Part shown: positions 8,275-18,209 of the stretch, one piece after another
How the letters are laid out: the number at the start of each line of letters is the position of its first letter
How positions within the stretch are numbered: position 1 is the first letter of the stretch
NCBI GenBank assembly: GCA_003246205.1
Contig: QKBC01000004.1
Location: 62,001 to 126,000 of the forward strand
Direction: 5' to 3'
DNA from: Flavobacterium haoranii
GTDB lineage: Bacteria > Bacteroidota > Bacteroidia > Flavobacteriales > Flavobacteriaceae
Length of the DNA: 64,000 nucleotides
Notes under the pieces: generated by a model
Told to the model about the DNA's origin: nothing
The model's input: the letters and a program-made list of their open reading frames with translations, nothing else
Databases searched by the model: none
Made by a program: the position numbers and the translations under genes

Positions 8275-10360
8275 AGTTTTAAAAGTTGCTCTTATTGGAA
8301 ACCCCAATGTAGGTAAAACTTCCGTCTTTAATCAATTAACAGGATTAAACCAGCAAGTGGGCAACTATCCGGGAATTACCGTTGAAAAAAAACAAGGTTA
8401 CAGCAAATTATCTGAAAACGTAAAAGCTAAAATCATTGACCTTCCCGGAACTTACAGTTTAAATGCCAGTTCTATAGACGAAAATGTTGTTATCGAACTG
8501 CTTTTAAATAAAAATGATGAAGATTTTCCTGATGTTGCAGTTGTCGTTTCTGAAGTTGAAAATCTAAAACGAAATCTCCTTTTATTTACTCAAATCAAAG
8601 ATCTGGAAATTCCCACTATTTTGGTCATCAACATGTCAGACCGAATGAAATTGAAAGGGATTGAATTAGATATTCCTGTTCTGGAACAACAACTAAAAAC
8701 CAAAATAGCTTTAATCAGTTCCCGAAAAAAAATAGGAATCGATTATTTAAAAGAACTCATCTTAAATTACGAAAATCTACCGACTGAACCTTGTTTAAAT
8801 GCCTCTAGTATTGATCCGGAGTATTTTGATAAACTTCGAAAAGCTTTTCCGAATCAGTTATTGTATAAACTTTGGCTTGTCATTACACAAGATGTGAACT
8901 TCTTAAATTTAGAACGAAATGAAATCAAAAATTCGTTTACTAAATCGCATTCTGAATTAAAACGATTGCAGCAAAAAGAAACTATAAAACGGTATCAGTT
9001 TATTAATGACACCTTAAAATTAGGTCAAAAAATTGACCTTACAAAAGCGACTGATCTAAGAGCCAGATTAGATCGTATATTAACACATAAGGTGTTTGGT
9101 TATGTGATTTTCTTTGGCATTCTATTGTTAATCTTCCAATCTATTTTTGATTGGAGTAGTGTTCCGATGGATTTTATAGACGAGCTTTTTGCTAATTTAA
9201 GTTCATACACTAAAACGCATCTGCCTCCGGGAGAATTTACCGATTTAATTAGTGAAGGATTGATTCCGGGTATAGGCGGAATCGTCATCTTTATTCCGCA
9301 AATTGCCTTTTTATTTTTATTCATCTCCATCTTAGAAGAAAGTGGTTATATGAGTCGGGTAGTATTCCTCATGGATAAAATTATGAGGAAATTCGGTTTA
9401 TCCGGAAAGAGCATTGTTCCTTTAATTTCCGGTACAGCCTGTGCCATTCCTGCTATTATGGGAACCCGAAATATAGAGAATTGGAAAGAGCGATTGATTA
9501 CAATTTTAGTCACTCCTTTCACCACTTGTTCTGCAAGACTTCCTGTTTACGCCATTTTAATTGCTTTAATCATACCCGAAAAAAGGGTTTTCGGATTCTT
9601 AAATCTTCAGGGATTGACCTTAATGGGATTGTATCTTGCCGGATTCGGGATGGCTATTTTATCTGCATACATTTTAAATAAAGTCTTGAAATTAAATTGT
9701 AAGTCTTATTTTGTTGTAGAAATGCCTTCATACAAAATTCCGATGTTCCGAAATGTAACAATCAATGTAGTTGAAAAGACTAAATCATTCGTTACCGGTG
9801 CCGGAAAAATCATCTTAGCATTATCTGTTATCCTATGGTTTTTGGGTTCTCACGGACCAAAAGAACGATTTGATAATGCTGAAGCTATTGTAAGTGCCCA
9901 ACATCAGAATAAAGCTAACTTTGAGTTAGAAGATGAGATCAACGCTTATAAATTAGAAAATTCGTATATCGGTATTGCCGGAAAATTGATAGAGCCTGTA
10001 ATCAAACCTTTAGGATACGATTGGAAAATCGGTGTAGCTGTAGTAAGCTCATTTGCGGCTCGTGAAGTTTTTGTCGGAACATTAGCAACTATTTATAGTG
10101 TAGGAAGCCATAGTGAAGAAGAAGTAACAATCAAGAACAGAATGGCGGCAGAAGTCAATCCGGTAACCGGAAACAAGATTTTTAATTTTGCCACCGGAAT
10201 TTCTTTACTATTATTTTATGCTTTTGCTATGCAATGTATCTCTACTCTAGCCATTGTTAAAAAAGAAACTAATTCATGGAAATGGCCGGTTATACAGCTA
10301 GTTTTTATGAGTGGATTTGCTTATATGGTTGCTCTAATTGCCTATCAAGTTCTAAAATAG
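8264..10360 (+). CDS. feoB: Ferrous iron transporter B
   Basis: G domain GNPNVGKTSVFN, DLPGTYSL; gate motifs GTACAIPAIMGTR and FTTCSARLPVY. Confidence 0.96.
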   Translation: MQNKVLKVALIGNPNVGKTSVFNQLTGLNQQVGNYPGITVEKKQGYSKLSENVKAKIIDLPGTYSLNASSIDENVVIELLLNKNDEDFPDVAVVVSEVENLKRNLLLFTQIKDLEIPTILVINMSDRMKLKGIELDIPVLEQQLKTKIALISSRKKIGIDYLKELILNYENLPTEPCLNASSIDPEYFDKLRKAFPNQLLYKLWLVITQDVNFLNLERNEIKNSFTKSHSELKRLQQKETIKRYQFINDTLKLGQKIDLTKATDLRARLDRILTHKVFGYVIFFGILLLIFQSIFDWSSVPMDFIDELFANLSSYTKTHLPPGEFTDLISEGLIPGIGGIVIFIPQIAFLFLFISILEESGYMSRVVFLMDKIMRKFGLSGKSIVPLISGTACAIPAIMGTRNIENWKERLITILVTPFTTCSARLPVYAILIALIIPEKRVFGFLNLQGLTLMGLYLAGFGMAILSAYILNKVLKLNCKSYFVVEMPSYKIPMFRNVTINVVEKTKSFVTGAGKIILALSVILWFLGSHGPKERFDNAEAIVSAQHQNKANFELEDEINAYKLENSYIGIAGKLIEPVIKPLGYDWKIGVAVVSSFAAREVFVGTLATIYSVGSHSEEEVTIKNRMAAEVNPVTGNKIFNFATGISLLLFYAFAMQCISTLAIVKKETNSWKWPVIQLVFMSGFAYMVALIAYQVLK

Positions 10361-10363
10361 TTT

Positions 10364-11170
10364 ATGAAAAAAGTTTTTTCTATTTGTTTAATTTCACTCC
10401 TTTTTTTCTCATCTCAATTAAGTCTTAGTCAAAACAAAATTGATCAATCAAAAAAAGAGTTAAAAGCTGAGAAAAAAGAACCTAAAAAAGAAAAAAATAC
10501 TACTGATAATCATAAAGAAACTCCTTTGGTTGGTAAAATATTTATGTATATGACTTGGGGTGTTTTTAAATATGGTATTATAGGCGACTATAGAAATGAA
10601 GAACATTTTGAAAATTATGTTAACCGACATCCTTTTCAGGAGCAAACACTAGGTAATTATAGTGCTTTAAAAAAAGAACATAATTTTCAATTTCTGGCAA
10701 ATGAAAACCTTTTATATAGTAATTCAAATTTGTTTGCCAATCATCTTGAACTACAATACAGACCTTTCAGCCTTTTTTATTTGAAAACTGATTTTTACCA
10801 ATTATTCGAACGAAATCCTATTTATCATACTCGAGATCAATTAGGATTATTTCAGTTTAACCTGATGTATGACCGAATCCGCTTTCAGGAATTCAATTTC
10901 GGGTGGAACATCGGCATAACCTATATTGGTAATGACATCAAACAAGCAGGATTGAATTTAGGAATTCATTTTGATGCATTCTTAATAAAAAATATCAGTT
11001 TTTCAGGAGATTTGAACTGGAGTTCTATGAATACAGTTCCTGTAAACACATATACTTTTAAAGGAAACTATCATTTCAGAAAAAACTTCTGTTCATTTGG
11101 TTTTGAACATCTTAAAATTGGGACACCTCAATATAATTTTGTAACTTTAGGAATCGGACATTATTTTTAA
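10364..11170 (+). CDS. Hypothetical secreted, probably outer-membrane beta-barrel protein
   Basis: Signal peptide; alternating aromatic strands; C-terminal GIGHYF; 3 bp after feoB. Confidence 0.6.
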   Translation: MKKVFSICLISLLFFSSQLSLSQNKIDQSKKELKAEKKEPKKEKNTTDNHKETPLVGKIFMYMTWGVFKYGIIGDYRNEEHFENYVNRHPFQEQTLGNYSALKKEHNFQFLANENLLYSNSNLFANHLELQYRPFSLFYLKTDFYQLFERNPIYHTRDQLGLFQFNLMYDRIRFQEFNFGWNIGITYIGNDIKQAGLNLGIHFDAFLIKNISFSGDLNWSSMNTVPVNTYTFKGNYHFRKNFCSFGFEHLKIGTPQYNFVTLGIGHYF

Positions 11171-11182
11171 TTTTTCAGAAAA

Positions 11183-11305
11183 ATGCAACAAATTTTAGTT
11201 TATATAACAGTAACCATTGCCATAGCTTTTTTAATTTATAAATTCTTTTGGCGAAAAAAAGCAAAGAAATCCAATTCTTGCGGAGAGGATTGTAATTGCC
11301 ATTAA
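11183..11305 (+). CDS. FeoB-associated Cys-rich small membrane protein (40 aa, absent from the ORF track)
   Basis: MQQILVYITVTIAIAFLIYKFFWRKKAKKSNSCGEDCNCH: one TM helix plus a CxxxCxC tail; same strand as feoAB. Confidence 0.75.
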   Translation: MQQILVYITVTIAIAFLIYKFFWRKKAKKSNSCGEDCNCH

Positions 11306-11718
11306 TTCTTTTTCTCCAAAACAATTTTCAATAAATAATCTTGTGGTTTTATAGTTTGCCCTGCTATTTTTTCAGGATAAATCTGAATAGTAGAAATCAT
11401 TTGATTATTTAACTTAATGTAATTTTCCAGGAATTTTTTATTCGATTCAAAATTAAGATGATCTATCGTCAGTGAAACTTCTGATCGATCAACTTGTTCA
11501 TAAACTCCTAAAATCAATTTTACTTCTCCTGCTCTTACACAATTAACATCTTTCGGACAACGACTATCTGAAACAATCTTTTCTATTTTCAGAAATGTTG
11601 TTTCACTAACTTGTACTTTCTTCAGACTGGAAATTTCCAGTACTCCATCCTTTGTAAAATCTTTAATGCTATTACAACTTACTAAAATAAGCGTTACTAC
11701 TATTATGAGCTTTTTCAT
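11302..11718 (-). CDS. Hypothetical lipoprotein
   Basis: Signal peptide with lipobox ILVSC. Confidence 0.6.
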   Translation of the reverse strand: MKKLIIVVTLILVSCNSIKDFTKDGVLEISSLKKVQVSETTFLKIEKIVSDSRCPKDVNCVRAGEVKLILGVYEQVDRSEVSLTIDHLNFESNKKFLENYIKLNNQMISTIQIYPEKIAGQTIKPQDYLLKIVLEKKN

Positions 11719-11720
11719 TT

Positions 11721-13595
11721 TTAAACTGTAATTAAAACCGGAATATTTATTTTGTGACGAACAGCTCCGACCGTTGTTCCGAAAAGTAAATCTTTAATCC
11801 AATTATGGCCATGAGCTCCCATAATTAAAATATCAAATTGTCCTTCATTGATTACTTCCGGAATACCTGTCTTTGGATTTCCGAAACCTAACCTCACTTC
11901 TACTTCATAACCAAAGGCCTCCATTTTCTTTTTATATTCTTCTAAATATTTAGCATCACTCATGGTTTCAAAATCATGAGCTTTATCTCCGTATACAAAT
12001 GCTCCAACGGTTTCCACAATATGAATCAAAACATATTTGGCTTCTTTTCCTCCTAACTGAAAAGCACTTTCAATACTTTTTCTATCAATTTCAGAGAAAT
12101 CTAATGCAATAGCAATATTAGCATACGAAATAGAACGATTGTTTTCAGAAACAATGATTTTATCAATATGAGGTACCAGTTTAGGATGTCTTTTCGCTTT
12201 TTCTAAAACAGGTTTAATCATAATATAGATTAAAAGGAATAAGAAAAAAATAGCTATAGGCACTACAAAAATCCAAATATAAATAGGATTTTCAGATGAA
12301 ATAATCCAAGAATGAATTTCATCATATACTAATTTTACGTTTAATGAAACTATAATTAAAGTAACAAGCCAAGACAGTATTTTTGTCGGAAAAGAAATAG
12401 CAAATCCTTGCATTTTCTCTTTATCACTTACAAAATGAATCAGAGGAATTATAGCAAATCCCAGTTGCATACTCAATACTACTTGACTTAAAATCAGAAG
12501 TTTTCCTGTAGAAGCTTCTCCAAAATAATAAATAGCTAAAAAAGCCGGAATTATAGCTACTAAACGCGTTAAAATTCGGCGTACCCAAGGCTGAATTCTC
12601 AGATTCAAATAACCTTCCATTACAATTTGCCCTGCTAAAGTTCCTGTAATTGTTGAACTTTGTCCGGCTGCGATTAAAGCTAAAGCAAACAAAATAGAAG
12701 CCCATTGTGTCCCTAAAAGAGGTTCTAATAATTTGTGTGCATCTTGGATTTCCGCAACCTCAAACATGCCATTTTTATGAAACACAGCCGCTGCTAATAT
12801 TAAAATGGCTGCATTGACAAAAAAAGCTAAATTTAAAGCAATTAAGGAATCTAAAAAGTTATACTTAATCGCTTGTTTTATTCCTTTTTTAGTATGATCG
12901 AACTTTCGTGTTTGCACTAAAGATGAATGCAGATACAAATTATGTGGCATCACTGTTGCTCCTATAATTCCGATAGCAATATACAACGCTGTACTATTAG
13001 GAATAGACGGGATTAAACCTTTTGCCATTTCAGTCATTTCAGGCTGAGCAAAAAATATTTCGATCAGGAAAGAAAAACCAATAATCGCAATTAAGGAAAT
13101 GATAAAAGCCTCCATTTTTTTAATGCCTTTATTCATTAAAAACAACAAAAGAAACGTATCCAAAAGCGTTATACTAACGCCCCACAAAAGTGGAATGTCA
13201 AACAACAATTCCAGACCTATTGCCATTCCTAAAACTTCAGCCAAATCACAGGCTGCAATAGCTATTTCTGCTAAAAAATACAATATAAAGTTAACCGGCC
13301 TTGAATAGGTATCACGAGAAGCTTGTGCCAAATCTCTTTGCCTAACAATCCCCAATCGGGCACTTAAACTTTGTAAAAGCAATGCCATTAAGTTAGACAT
13401 TAATAACACCCAAAGTAATTTATAACCAAATTGACTTCCTCCTGCCAGATCTGTAGCCCAGTTTCCGGGATCCATATAGCCTACACTAACCAGATATGCC
13501 GGTCCGAAAAAGGCTAATATTTTTTTAAAAACTGAAGTTTTTGCTCCTACATCTACCGAATTATGAACTTCTTCCAATGAATTATTCTTTTTCAT
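11721..13595 (-). CDS. Nramp family divalent metal transporter with C-terminal UspA domain
   Basis: GYMDPGNWATDLAGG, IGATVMPHNLYLHSSLV; C-terminal IAIALDFSEIDRKSIE...ILIMGAHGHNWIKDLLFGTTVGAVRHKINIPVLIT. Confidence 0.93.
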   Translation of the reverse strand: MKKNNSLEEVHNSVDVGAKTSVFKKILAFFGPAYLVSVGYMDPGNWATDLAGGSQFGYKLLWVLLMSNLMALLLQSLSARLGIVRQRDLAQASRDTYSRPVNFILYFLAEIAIAACDLAEVLGMAIGLELLFDIPLLWGVSITLLDTFLLLFLMNKGIKKMEAFIISLIAIIGFSFLIEIFFAQPEMTEMAKGLIPSIPNSTALYIAIGIIGATVMPHNLYLHSSLVQTRKFDHTKKGIKQAIKYNFLDSLIALNLAFFVNAAILILAAAVFHKNGMFEVAEIQDAHKLLEPLLGTQWASILFALALIAAGQSSTITGTLAGQIVMEGYLNLRIQPWVRRILTRLVAIIPAFLAIYYFGEASTGKLLILSQVVLSMQLGFAIIPLIHFVSDKEKMQGFAISFPTKILSWLVTLIIVSLNVKLVYDEIHSWIISSENPIYIWIFVVPIAIFFLFLLIYIMIKPVLEKAKRHPKLVPHIDKIIVSENNRSISYANIAIALDFSEIDRKSIESAFQLGGKEAKYVLIHIVETVGAFVYGDKAHDFETMSDAKYLEEYKKKMEAFGYEVEVRLGFGNPKTGIPEVINEGQFDILIMGAHGHNWIKDLLFGTTVGAVRHKINIPVLITV

Positions 13596-13598
13596 AAA

Positions 13599-14252
13599 CT
13601 ACTGTTTTTTTATATATAAATTCCCGGCAATCTTAGTCGAGATCACAGACCTGATTCCGTTTACCTCGATTTTCAATAAATCATCAAAATCATCTTTTTC
13701 TAAAATAGTGATTACCGAACCTAATGCTATTTTCTGTTTGTCTAAATATCGTAAAAAATCTGATGATGTATCTTTCACTCCTATACAAACGTAAGATGTT
13801 TGCAACATGCCTTCTATCAACAACAACTTATTTATTTTCTTAATTTCACCATTTGTATTCGGAATCGGGTCTCCGTGCGGGTCAAAATCCGGAAAATCTA
13901 AAAATTCATCCAAACGATTAATTAGTTTTTCAGACTTTATATGTTCAAGTTCTTCAGCAATCTCATGAACTTCATCCCAAGAAAATCGCAATTTTTCTAC
14001 TAAAAAAACTTCCCATAAACGATGCTTTCTCACAATCATCTTAGCTGAGTAAGAACCTTTTTCTGTTAAAGAAACACCTTGGTACTTAATATAACTCACT
14101 AACTCTTTATCTGCCAATTTTTTAATCATATCCGTTACAGAAGAAGCTTTTGCATCCAACATCCCTGCAATAGCATTAGTATTAACACCCTTTGGCGAAA
14201 CTAAAGACAAGTGGTAAATTACCTTTAAATAGTTTTCTTCAGAAATAGTCAT
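13599..14252 (-). CDS. DtxR/MntR family metal-dependent transcriptional regulator
   Basis: MTISEENYLKVIYHL...ASSVTDMIKKLADKELVSY...RKHRLWEVFL; ATG at 14252 preferred over the longer track start. Confidence 0.92.
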   Translation of the reverse strand: MTISEENYLKVIYHLSLVSPKGVNTNAIAGMLDAKASSVTDMIKKLADKELVSYIKYQGVSLTEKGSYSAKMIVRKHRLWEVFLVEKLRFSWDEVHEIAEELEHIKSEKLINRLDEFLDFPDFDPHGDPIPNTNGEIKKINKLLLIEGMLQTSYVCIGVKDTSSDFLRYLDKQKIALGSVITILEKDDFDDLLKIEVNGIRSVISTKIAGNLYIKKQ

Positions 14253-14305
14253 GATAATCAAATTATTTAGCAAATTTAAAAACATATTTTGTATAACCAA
14301 ATTTA

Positions 14306-14327
14306 ATTTTTAGGTTTGTCTAAAAAT
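14306..14327. promoter_or_regulatory. 22-bp inverted repeat between the divergent DtxR gene and the porin-like gene, candidate DtxR/MntR box
   Basis: ATTTTTAG-GTTTGT-CTAAAAAT, perfect 8-bp arms with a 6-bp spacer. Confidence 0.5.
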
Positions 14328-14338
14328 AAATTTAAAAT

Positions 14339-15085
14339 ATGATTAAAAAACACTTCTATTTAATTCTTTTCAACTGCTTTCTACAGGCACAGGAATCCGC
14401 AGAAACAGCTATTAATACTGACAGACCTGACCAGACAGAAACAGCCTTTTTAGTTCCTAAAGGGAAATTTCAAATGGAAAATGGATTTAGCTACACAAAA
14501 CATAGTAGTAAAAGCTATAGTATTAATTTTGTTGAGAATTTATGGAAATATGGCTTTTCAGAACAAATTGAATTCCGAATGATAACTCAATTAACAAAAG
14601 AAAAAGATGGAGTTCAGGAAATAAGTGGTTTCCGCCCTATAGCATTCGGAGCCAAAATAAAACTTATTGACGAAAACGGATTGTTTCCCAAAATTTCACT
14701 CATTGCCCATGCTCACTTAATTAAAAGTGTTTCAAAAACATTCCATAATGAAAAATGGGCTCCTGAATTCCGATTTACGTTTTTACATAAGTTAGCAAAT
14801 AATCAAACACTCAGCTATAACTTGGGGACAGAATGGGATGCTAAAGAATTATTTCCTATTTATATTTATACCGTTTCTTATGGTTTTTCTATTACGGATA
14901 CTTTAGGAATGTATGTTGAAATTTTTGGTGATCTTCCAAAGAAAGAATCAGCTCAGCATCTTTTTGACAGTGGATTTACCTATTTAATATCTCCAAATTT
15001 TATGCTGGATTGTTCGGTAGGTTTTGGTCTAAATTCATCCGCTCCGAAATATTATTGGTCTACAGGCTTTTCGTTTCGTCTTTAA
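14339..15085 (+). CDS. Porin-like outer membrane protein (putative transporter)
   Basis: INTDRPDQTETAFLVPKGKFQMENGFSY, beta-strand pattern, C-terminal aromatic GFSFRL. Confidence 0.65.
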   Translation: MIKKHFYLILFNCFLQAQESAETAINTDRPDQTETAFLVPKGKFQMENGFSYTKHSSKSYSINFVENLWKYGFSEQIEFRMITQLTKEKDGVQEISGFRPIAFGAKIKLIDENGLFPKISLIAHAHLIKSVSKTFHNEKWAPEFRFTFLHKLANNQTLSYNLGTEWDAKELFPIYIYTVSYGFSITDTLGMYVEIFGDLPKKESAQHLFDSGFTYLISPNFMLDCSVGFGLNSSAPKYYWSTGFSFRL

Positions 15086-15159
15086 GAAGACTTTAATATT
15101 TTTATTGATTCTCAATAAACTTTTATTCGTAAATTTGCGTATAATTTAAAAAAAAGACT

Positions 15160-15570
15160 ATGTATCCAGAAGAGATGGTAAGACCAATGAAAGCCGAGCT
15201 AACAGATGCTGGTTTTCAGGAATTATATACAGAACAAGATGTGGAAAATGCTTTAGCTAAAGAAGGAACAACTTTAGTAGTAATCAATTCTGTTTGTGGT
15301 TGTGCTGCGCGCAATGCAAGACCAGGTGCAAAAATGAGTTTAGATAATACTAAAAAGCCAACTAACTTAGTAACAGCATTTGCAGGAGTAGATAAAGAAG
15401 CGGTAACGAAGGCCAGAGAACACATGTTTCCATTCCCTCCTTCTTCACCAAGTATTGCTTTATTTAAAAACGGAGAATTGGTTCACATGCTAGAGCGACA
15501 TCACATTGAAGGCCGACCTGCTGAATTAATTGCAGAAAACCTAAAAGATGCTTTTGACGAGTATTGTTAA
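15160..15570 (+). CDS. BrxA/BrxB family bacilliredoxin (YphP/YqiW-like)
   Basis: MYPEEMVRPM...VVINSVCGCAARNARP with the CGC motif. Confidence 0.93.
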   Translation: MYPEEMVRPMKAELTDAGFQELYTEQDVENALAKEGTTLVVINSVCGCAARNARPGAKMSLDNTKKPTNLVTAFAGVDKEAVTKAREHMFPFPPSSPSIALFKNGELVHMLERHHIEGRPAELIAENLKDAFDEYC

Positions 15571-15603
15571 ACTAAAACTTACAGTATATAGTATTCTAGC
15601 AAA

Positions 15604-15636
15604 AAACCATCAAAAAATTGATGGTTTTTTGTTTTT
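15604..15636 (+). terminator. Rho-independent terminator
   Basis: ACCATCAAAAAATTGATGGTTTTTTGTTTTT. Confidence 0.8.
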
Positions 15637-15669
15637 AAAGTTACTTTTGTAAAATACAAACTATACCCA

Positions 15670-16401
15670 ATGCAAAAGATTATTTCCATACCGTTGTCCA
15701 TCATTTTTTATGTGCTATTTTTTTTATGGCTTGTAATATTTGATCCTATTCAACGTTTTTGTTATAATTTTTTGGGTTATAATGTGCATCGCCGAAGTGT
15801 AGCAATACTAAACTGGTTTTTAGTCAGAACCACTCATGTTTTAGGAACAACCTATTCGTTTACCGGAAGGGAAAAATTACCTAAAAATGCTCCTTTGATC
15901 ATCATTGCCAATCATCAAAGTTTGTATGACATCCCGCCGATTATTTGGTTTATGCGTCATTGGCATCCTAAATTCATCAGTAAAAAAGAATTAGGGAAAG
16001 GAATTCCGAGTATTTCTTATAATCTAAAACATGGAGGATCGGCACTTATTGACCGTAAAGATCCGAAACAAGCTTTGCCGGCTATAAAAAAAGTGGGGGA
16101 ATATATCAATAAAAACAACTATTCTGTCGTTATATTTCCGGAAGGAACCCGCAGCAAAACCGGAAAGCCAAAAGCTTTTTCTGTTAACGGGTTAAAAATG
16201 CTCTACAAGTTTGCTCCTGATGCTTATTTTGTTCCTATCAGCATCAGTAATTCTTGGAAAATGACTAGATTCGGACAATTCCCGTTAGGACTCGGGAATC
16301 GTTTATATTTTGACATTCATGAACCTTTAAAAATTTCGGATTATACTTTTGAAGAAATCTTCGAAAAAACCGAAAAAGTTATTATCAATAATCTTAAATA
16401 A
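15670..16401 (+). CDS. Lysophospholipid acyltransferase (PlsC-like)
   Basis: ANHQSLYDIP and FPEGTRSKTGKP motifs. Confidence 0.92.
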   Translation: MQKIISIPLSIIFYVLFFLWLVIFDPIQRFCYNFLGYNVHRRSVAILNWFLVRTTHVLGTTYSFTGREKLPKNAPLIIIANHQSLYDIPPIIWFMRHWHPKFISKKELGKGIPSISYNLKHGGSALIDRKDPKQALPAIKKVGEYINKNNYSVVIFPEGTRSKTGKPKAFSVNGLKMLYKFAPDAYFVPISISNSWKMTRFGQFPLGLGNRLYFDIHEPLKISDYTFEEIFEKTEKVIINNLK

Positions 16402-16409
16402 AAAATATT

Positions 16410-17396
16410 ATGTCTATTCAAAACATTCGATTAGAAGTAATGCAATTTTTGGAAAAAAAAATTGACAGCTTCGTGGAAGAATTTTTAATTCCGGTCGAAA
16501 AAATTTGGCAACCATCAGACTTACTTCCTGATTCTGAAAATGAAAACTTTTTGGAAAACGTTAAAGAACTACGTGAAATAGCAAAAGATTTACCGTATGA
16601 TTTTTGGGTAGTTTTAGTTGGTGATACTATTACAGAAGAAGCTCTTCCTACTTACGAATCTTGGTTAATGAGTGTTGAAGGTATTGATCAAGAAGAAAGA
16701 AACGGCTGGAGCAAATGGATTCGTCAATGGACTGGTGAAGAAAACCGTCACGGAGATGTTTTAAATAAATATTTGTACTTATCCGGACGTGTTAATATGA
16801 GAGAAGTAGAACAAACTACTCATCACTTAATTAATGATGGTTTCGATATTGGAACCGGAACTGATCCTTATAAAAACTTTGTGTATACAAGTTTTCAGGA
16901 ATTAGCCACTTATATTTCTCACAACAGAGTAGCACAATTAGCTAAAAAATATGGTGATGTTAAACTATCAAAAATGTGTAAACTGATTGCGGGAGACGAA
17001 ATGCGTCACCACTTAGCTTACAGTACTTTTGTGAAAAATATTTTTGAAGTTGATCCAAGCCAAATGATGTTGGCTTTCCAACACATGATGAAGCATAAAA
17101 TTACTATGCCGGCTCATTTTTTACGAGAATCAGGAGAAAAGATCAGTACTGCTTTTGAACAGTTTTCTGATTCAGCACAACGCATCGGTGTATATACTGC
17201 TCAGGATTATGTTGAAATCCTCCAAAAATTGATTGACAAATGGGAAATTGACAAAATGACCAATTTGACTGATGAAGCTGAAAAGGCAAGAGATTTTCTA
17301 ATGAAATTACCGCAAAGAATGGCAAAAATTTCGGAACGTTTGGTAATTCCGGAAACAAGCCATATCTTTAAATGGGTTCAACCAGCAACTGTTTAA
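16410..17396 (+). CDS. Acyl-ACP desaturase
   Basis: Di-iron ferritin-like motifs EENRHGD and DEMRHHLAY. Confidence 0.9.
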   Translation: MSIQNIRLEVMQFLEKKIDSFVEEFLIPVEKIWQPSDLLPDSENENFLENVKELREIAKDLPYDFWVVLVGDTITEEALPTYESWLMSVEGIDQEERNGWSKWIRQWTGEENRHGDVLNKYLYLSGRVNMREVEQTTHHLINDGFDIGTGTDPYKNFVYTSFQELATYISHNRVAQLAKKYGDVKLSKMCKLIAGDEMRHHLAYSTFVKNIFEVDPSQMMLAFQHMMKHKITMPAHFLRESGEKISTAFEQFSDSAQRIGVYTAQDYVEILQKLIDKWEIDKMTNLTDEAEKARDFLMKLPQRMAKISERLVIPETSHIFKWVQPATV

Positions 17397-17404
17397 ATCT
17401 AAAT

Positions 17405-18058
17405 ATGGGTAAAGCAATTATTGACAACACTATAGGTTTTGTAAAAAAACAATTGGCAAATGTCGAAGGCGGCCATGATTGGTTTCACATCCAACGTGTA
17501 TTTCAAAATTCTGTACGAATAGCAGAAAATGAAACCGATTGTAATATAGAGATTGTCCAATTAGCAGCTTTACTTCATGACATAGCTGATTCAAAATTTC
17601 ACAACGGAGATGAAACCGTAGGACCAAAAACAGCTCGCGAATTTCTTTTAAAACAAGAAATCGATGAAGAAATTGTTCGTCACGTTGTTTCTATAATTGA
17701 GAATATTTCGTTCAAGGGAGGGAATTTTAATCCTAACTTTTCTTCCCTTGAACTTCAAATTGTTCAGGATGCAGATCGCTTAGATGCTATCGGAGCCATT
17801 GGCATAGCCCGAACTTTTAATTACGGTGGATTTAAAAACCGTCCGATGTACGATCCTGCAATTGCTCCTAAAATGAATATGTCTAAAGAAGAATATAAAA
17901 AGAATGAGGCTCCTACGCTAAATCACTTTTATGAAAAACTCTTACTTCTTCAGGATAAAATGAATACGGAAACAGGTAAAAAAATGGCAAAAGAAAGACA
18001 TCAGTTCATGGAGCTTTTTTTATCCCAATTTTACTCAGAATGGGACGGTTTACTTTAA
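17405..18058 (+). CDS. HD domain phosphohydrolase
   Basis: HDWFHIQRV...LLHDIADSKFH...VQDADRLDAIGAIGIAR; ATG 17405 chosen over the overlapping 17372 start. Confidence 0.88.
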   Translation: MGKAIIDNTIGFVKKQLANVEGGHDWFHIQRVFQNSVRIAENETDCNIEIVQLAALLHDIADSKFHNGDETVGPKTAREFLLKQEIDEEIVRHVVSIIENISFKGGNFNPNFSSLELQIVQDADRLDAIGAIGIARTFNYGGFKNRPMYDPAIAPKMNMSKEEYKKNEAPTLNHFYEKLLLLQDKMNTETGKKMAKERHQFMELFLSQFYSEWDGLL

Positions 18059-18209
18059 AAAACTAATTTTTTACGTAAAGTTTTACAAAATGTTAACAAA
18101 CGGGTAGATTTATTGCGTTCATTATTTTTCCTTAATGAAGTTTTAATACTGCCTTTAAGCCTTTTAAAAAATAGAATTAGAATTTTGATTCATTCAAAAA
18201 AACAATAAA

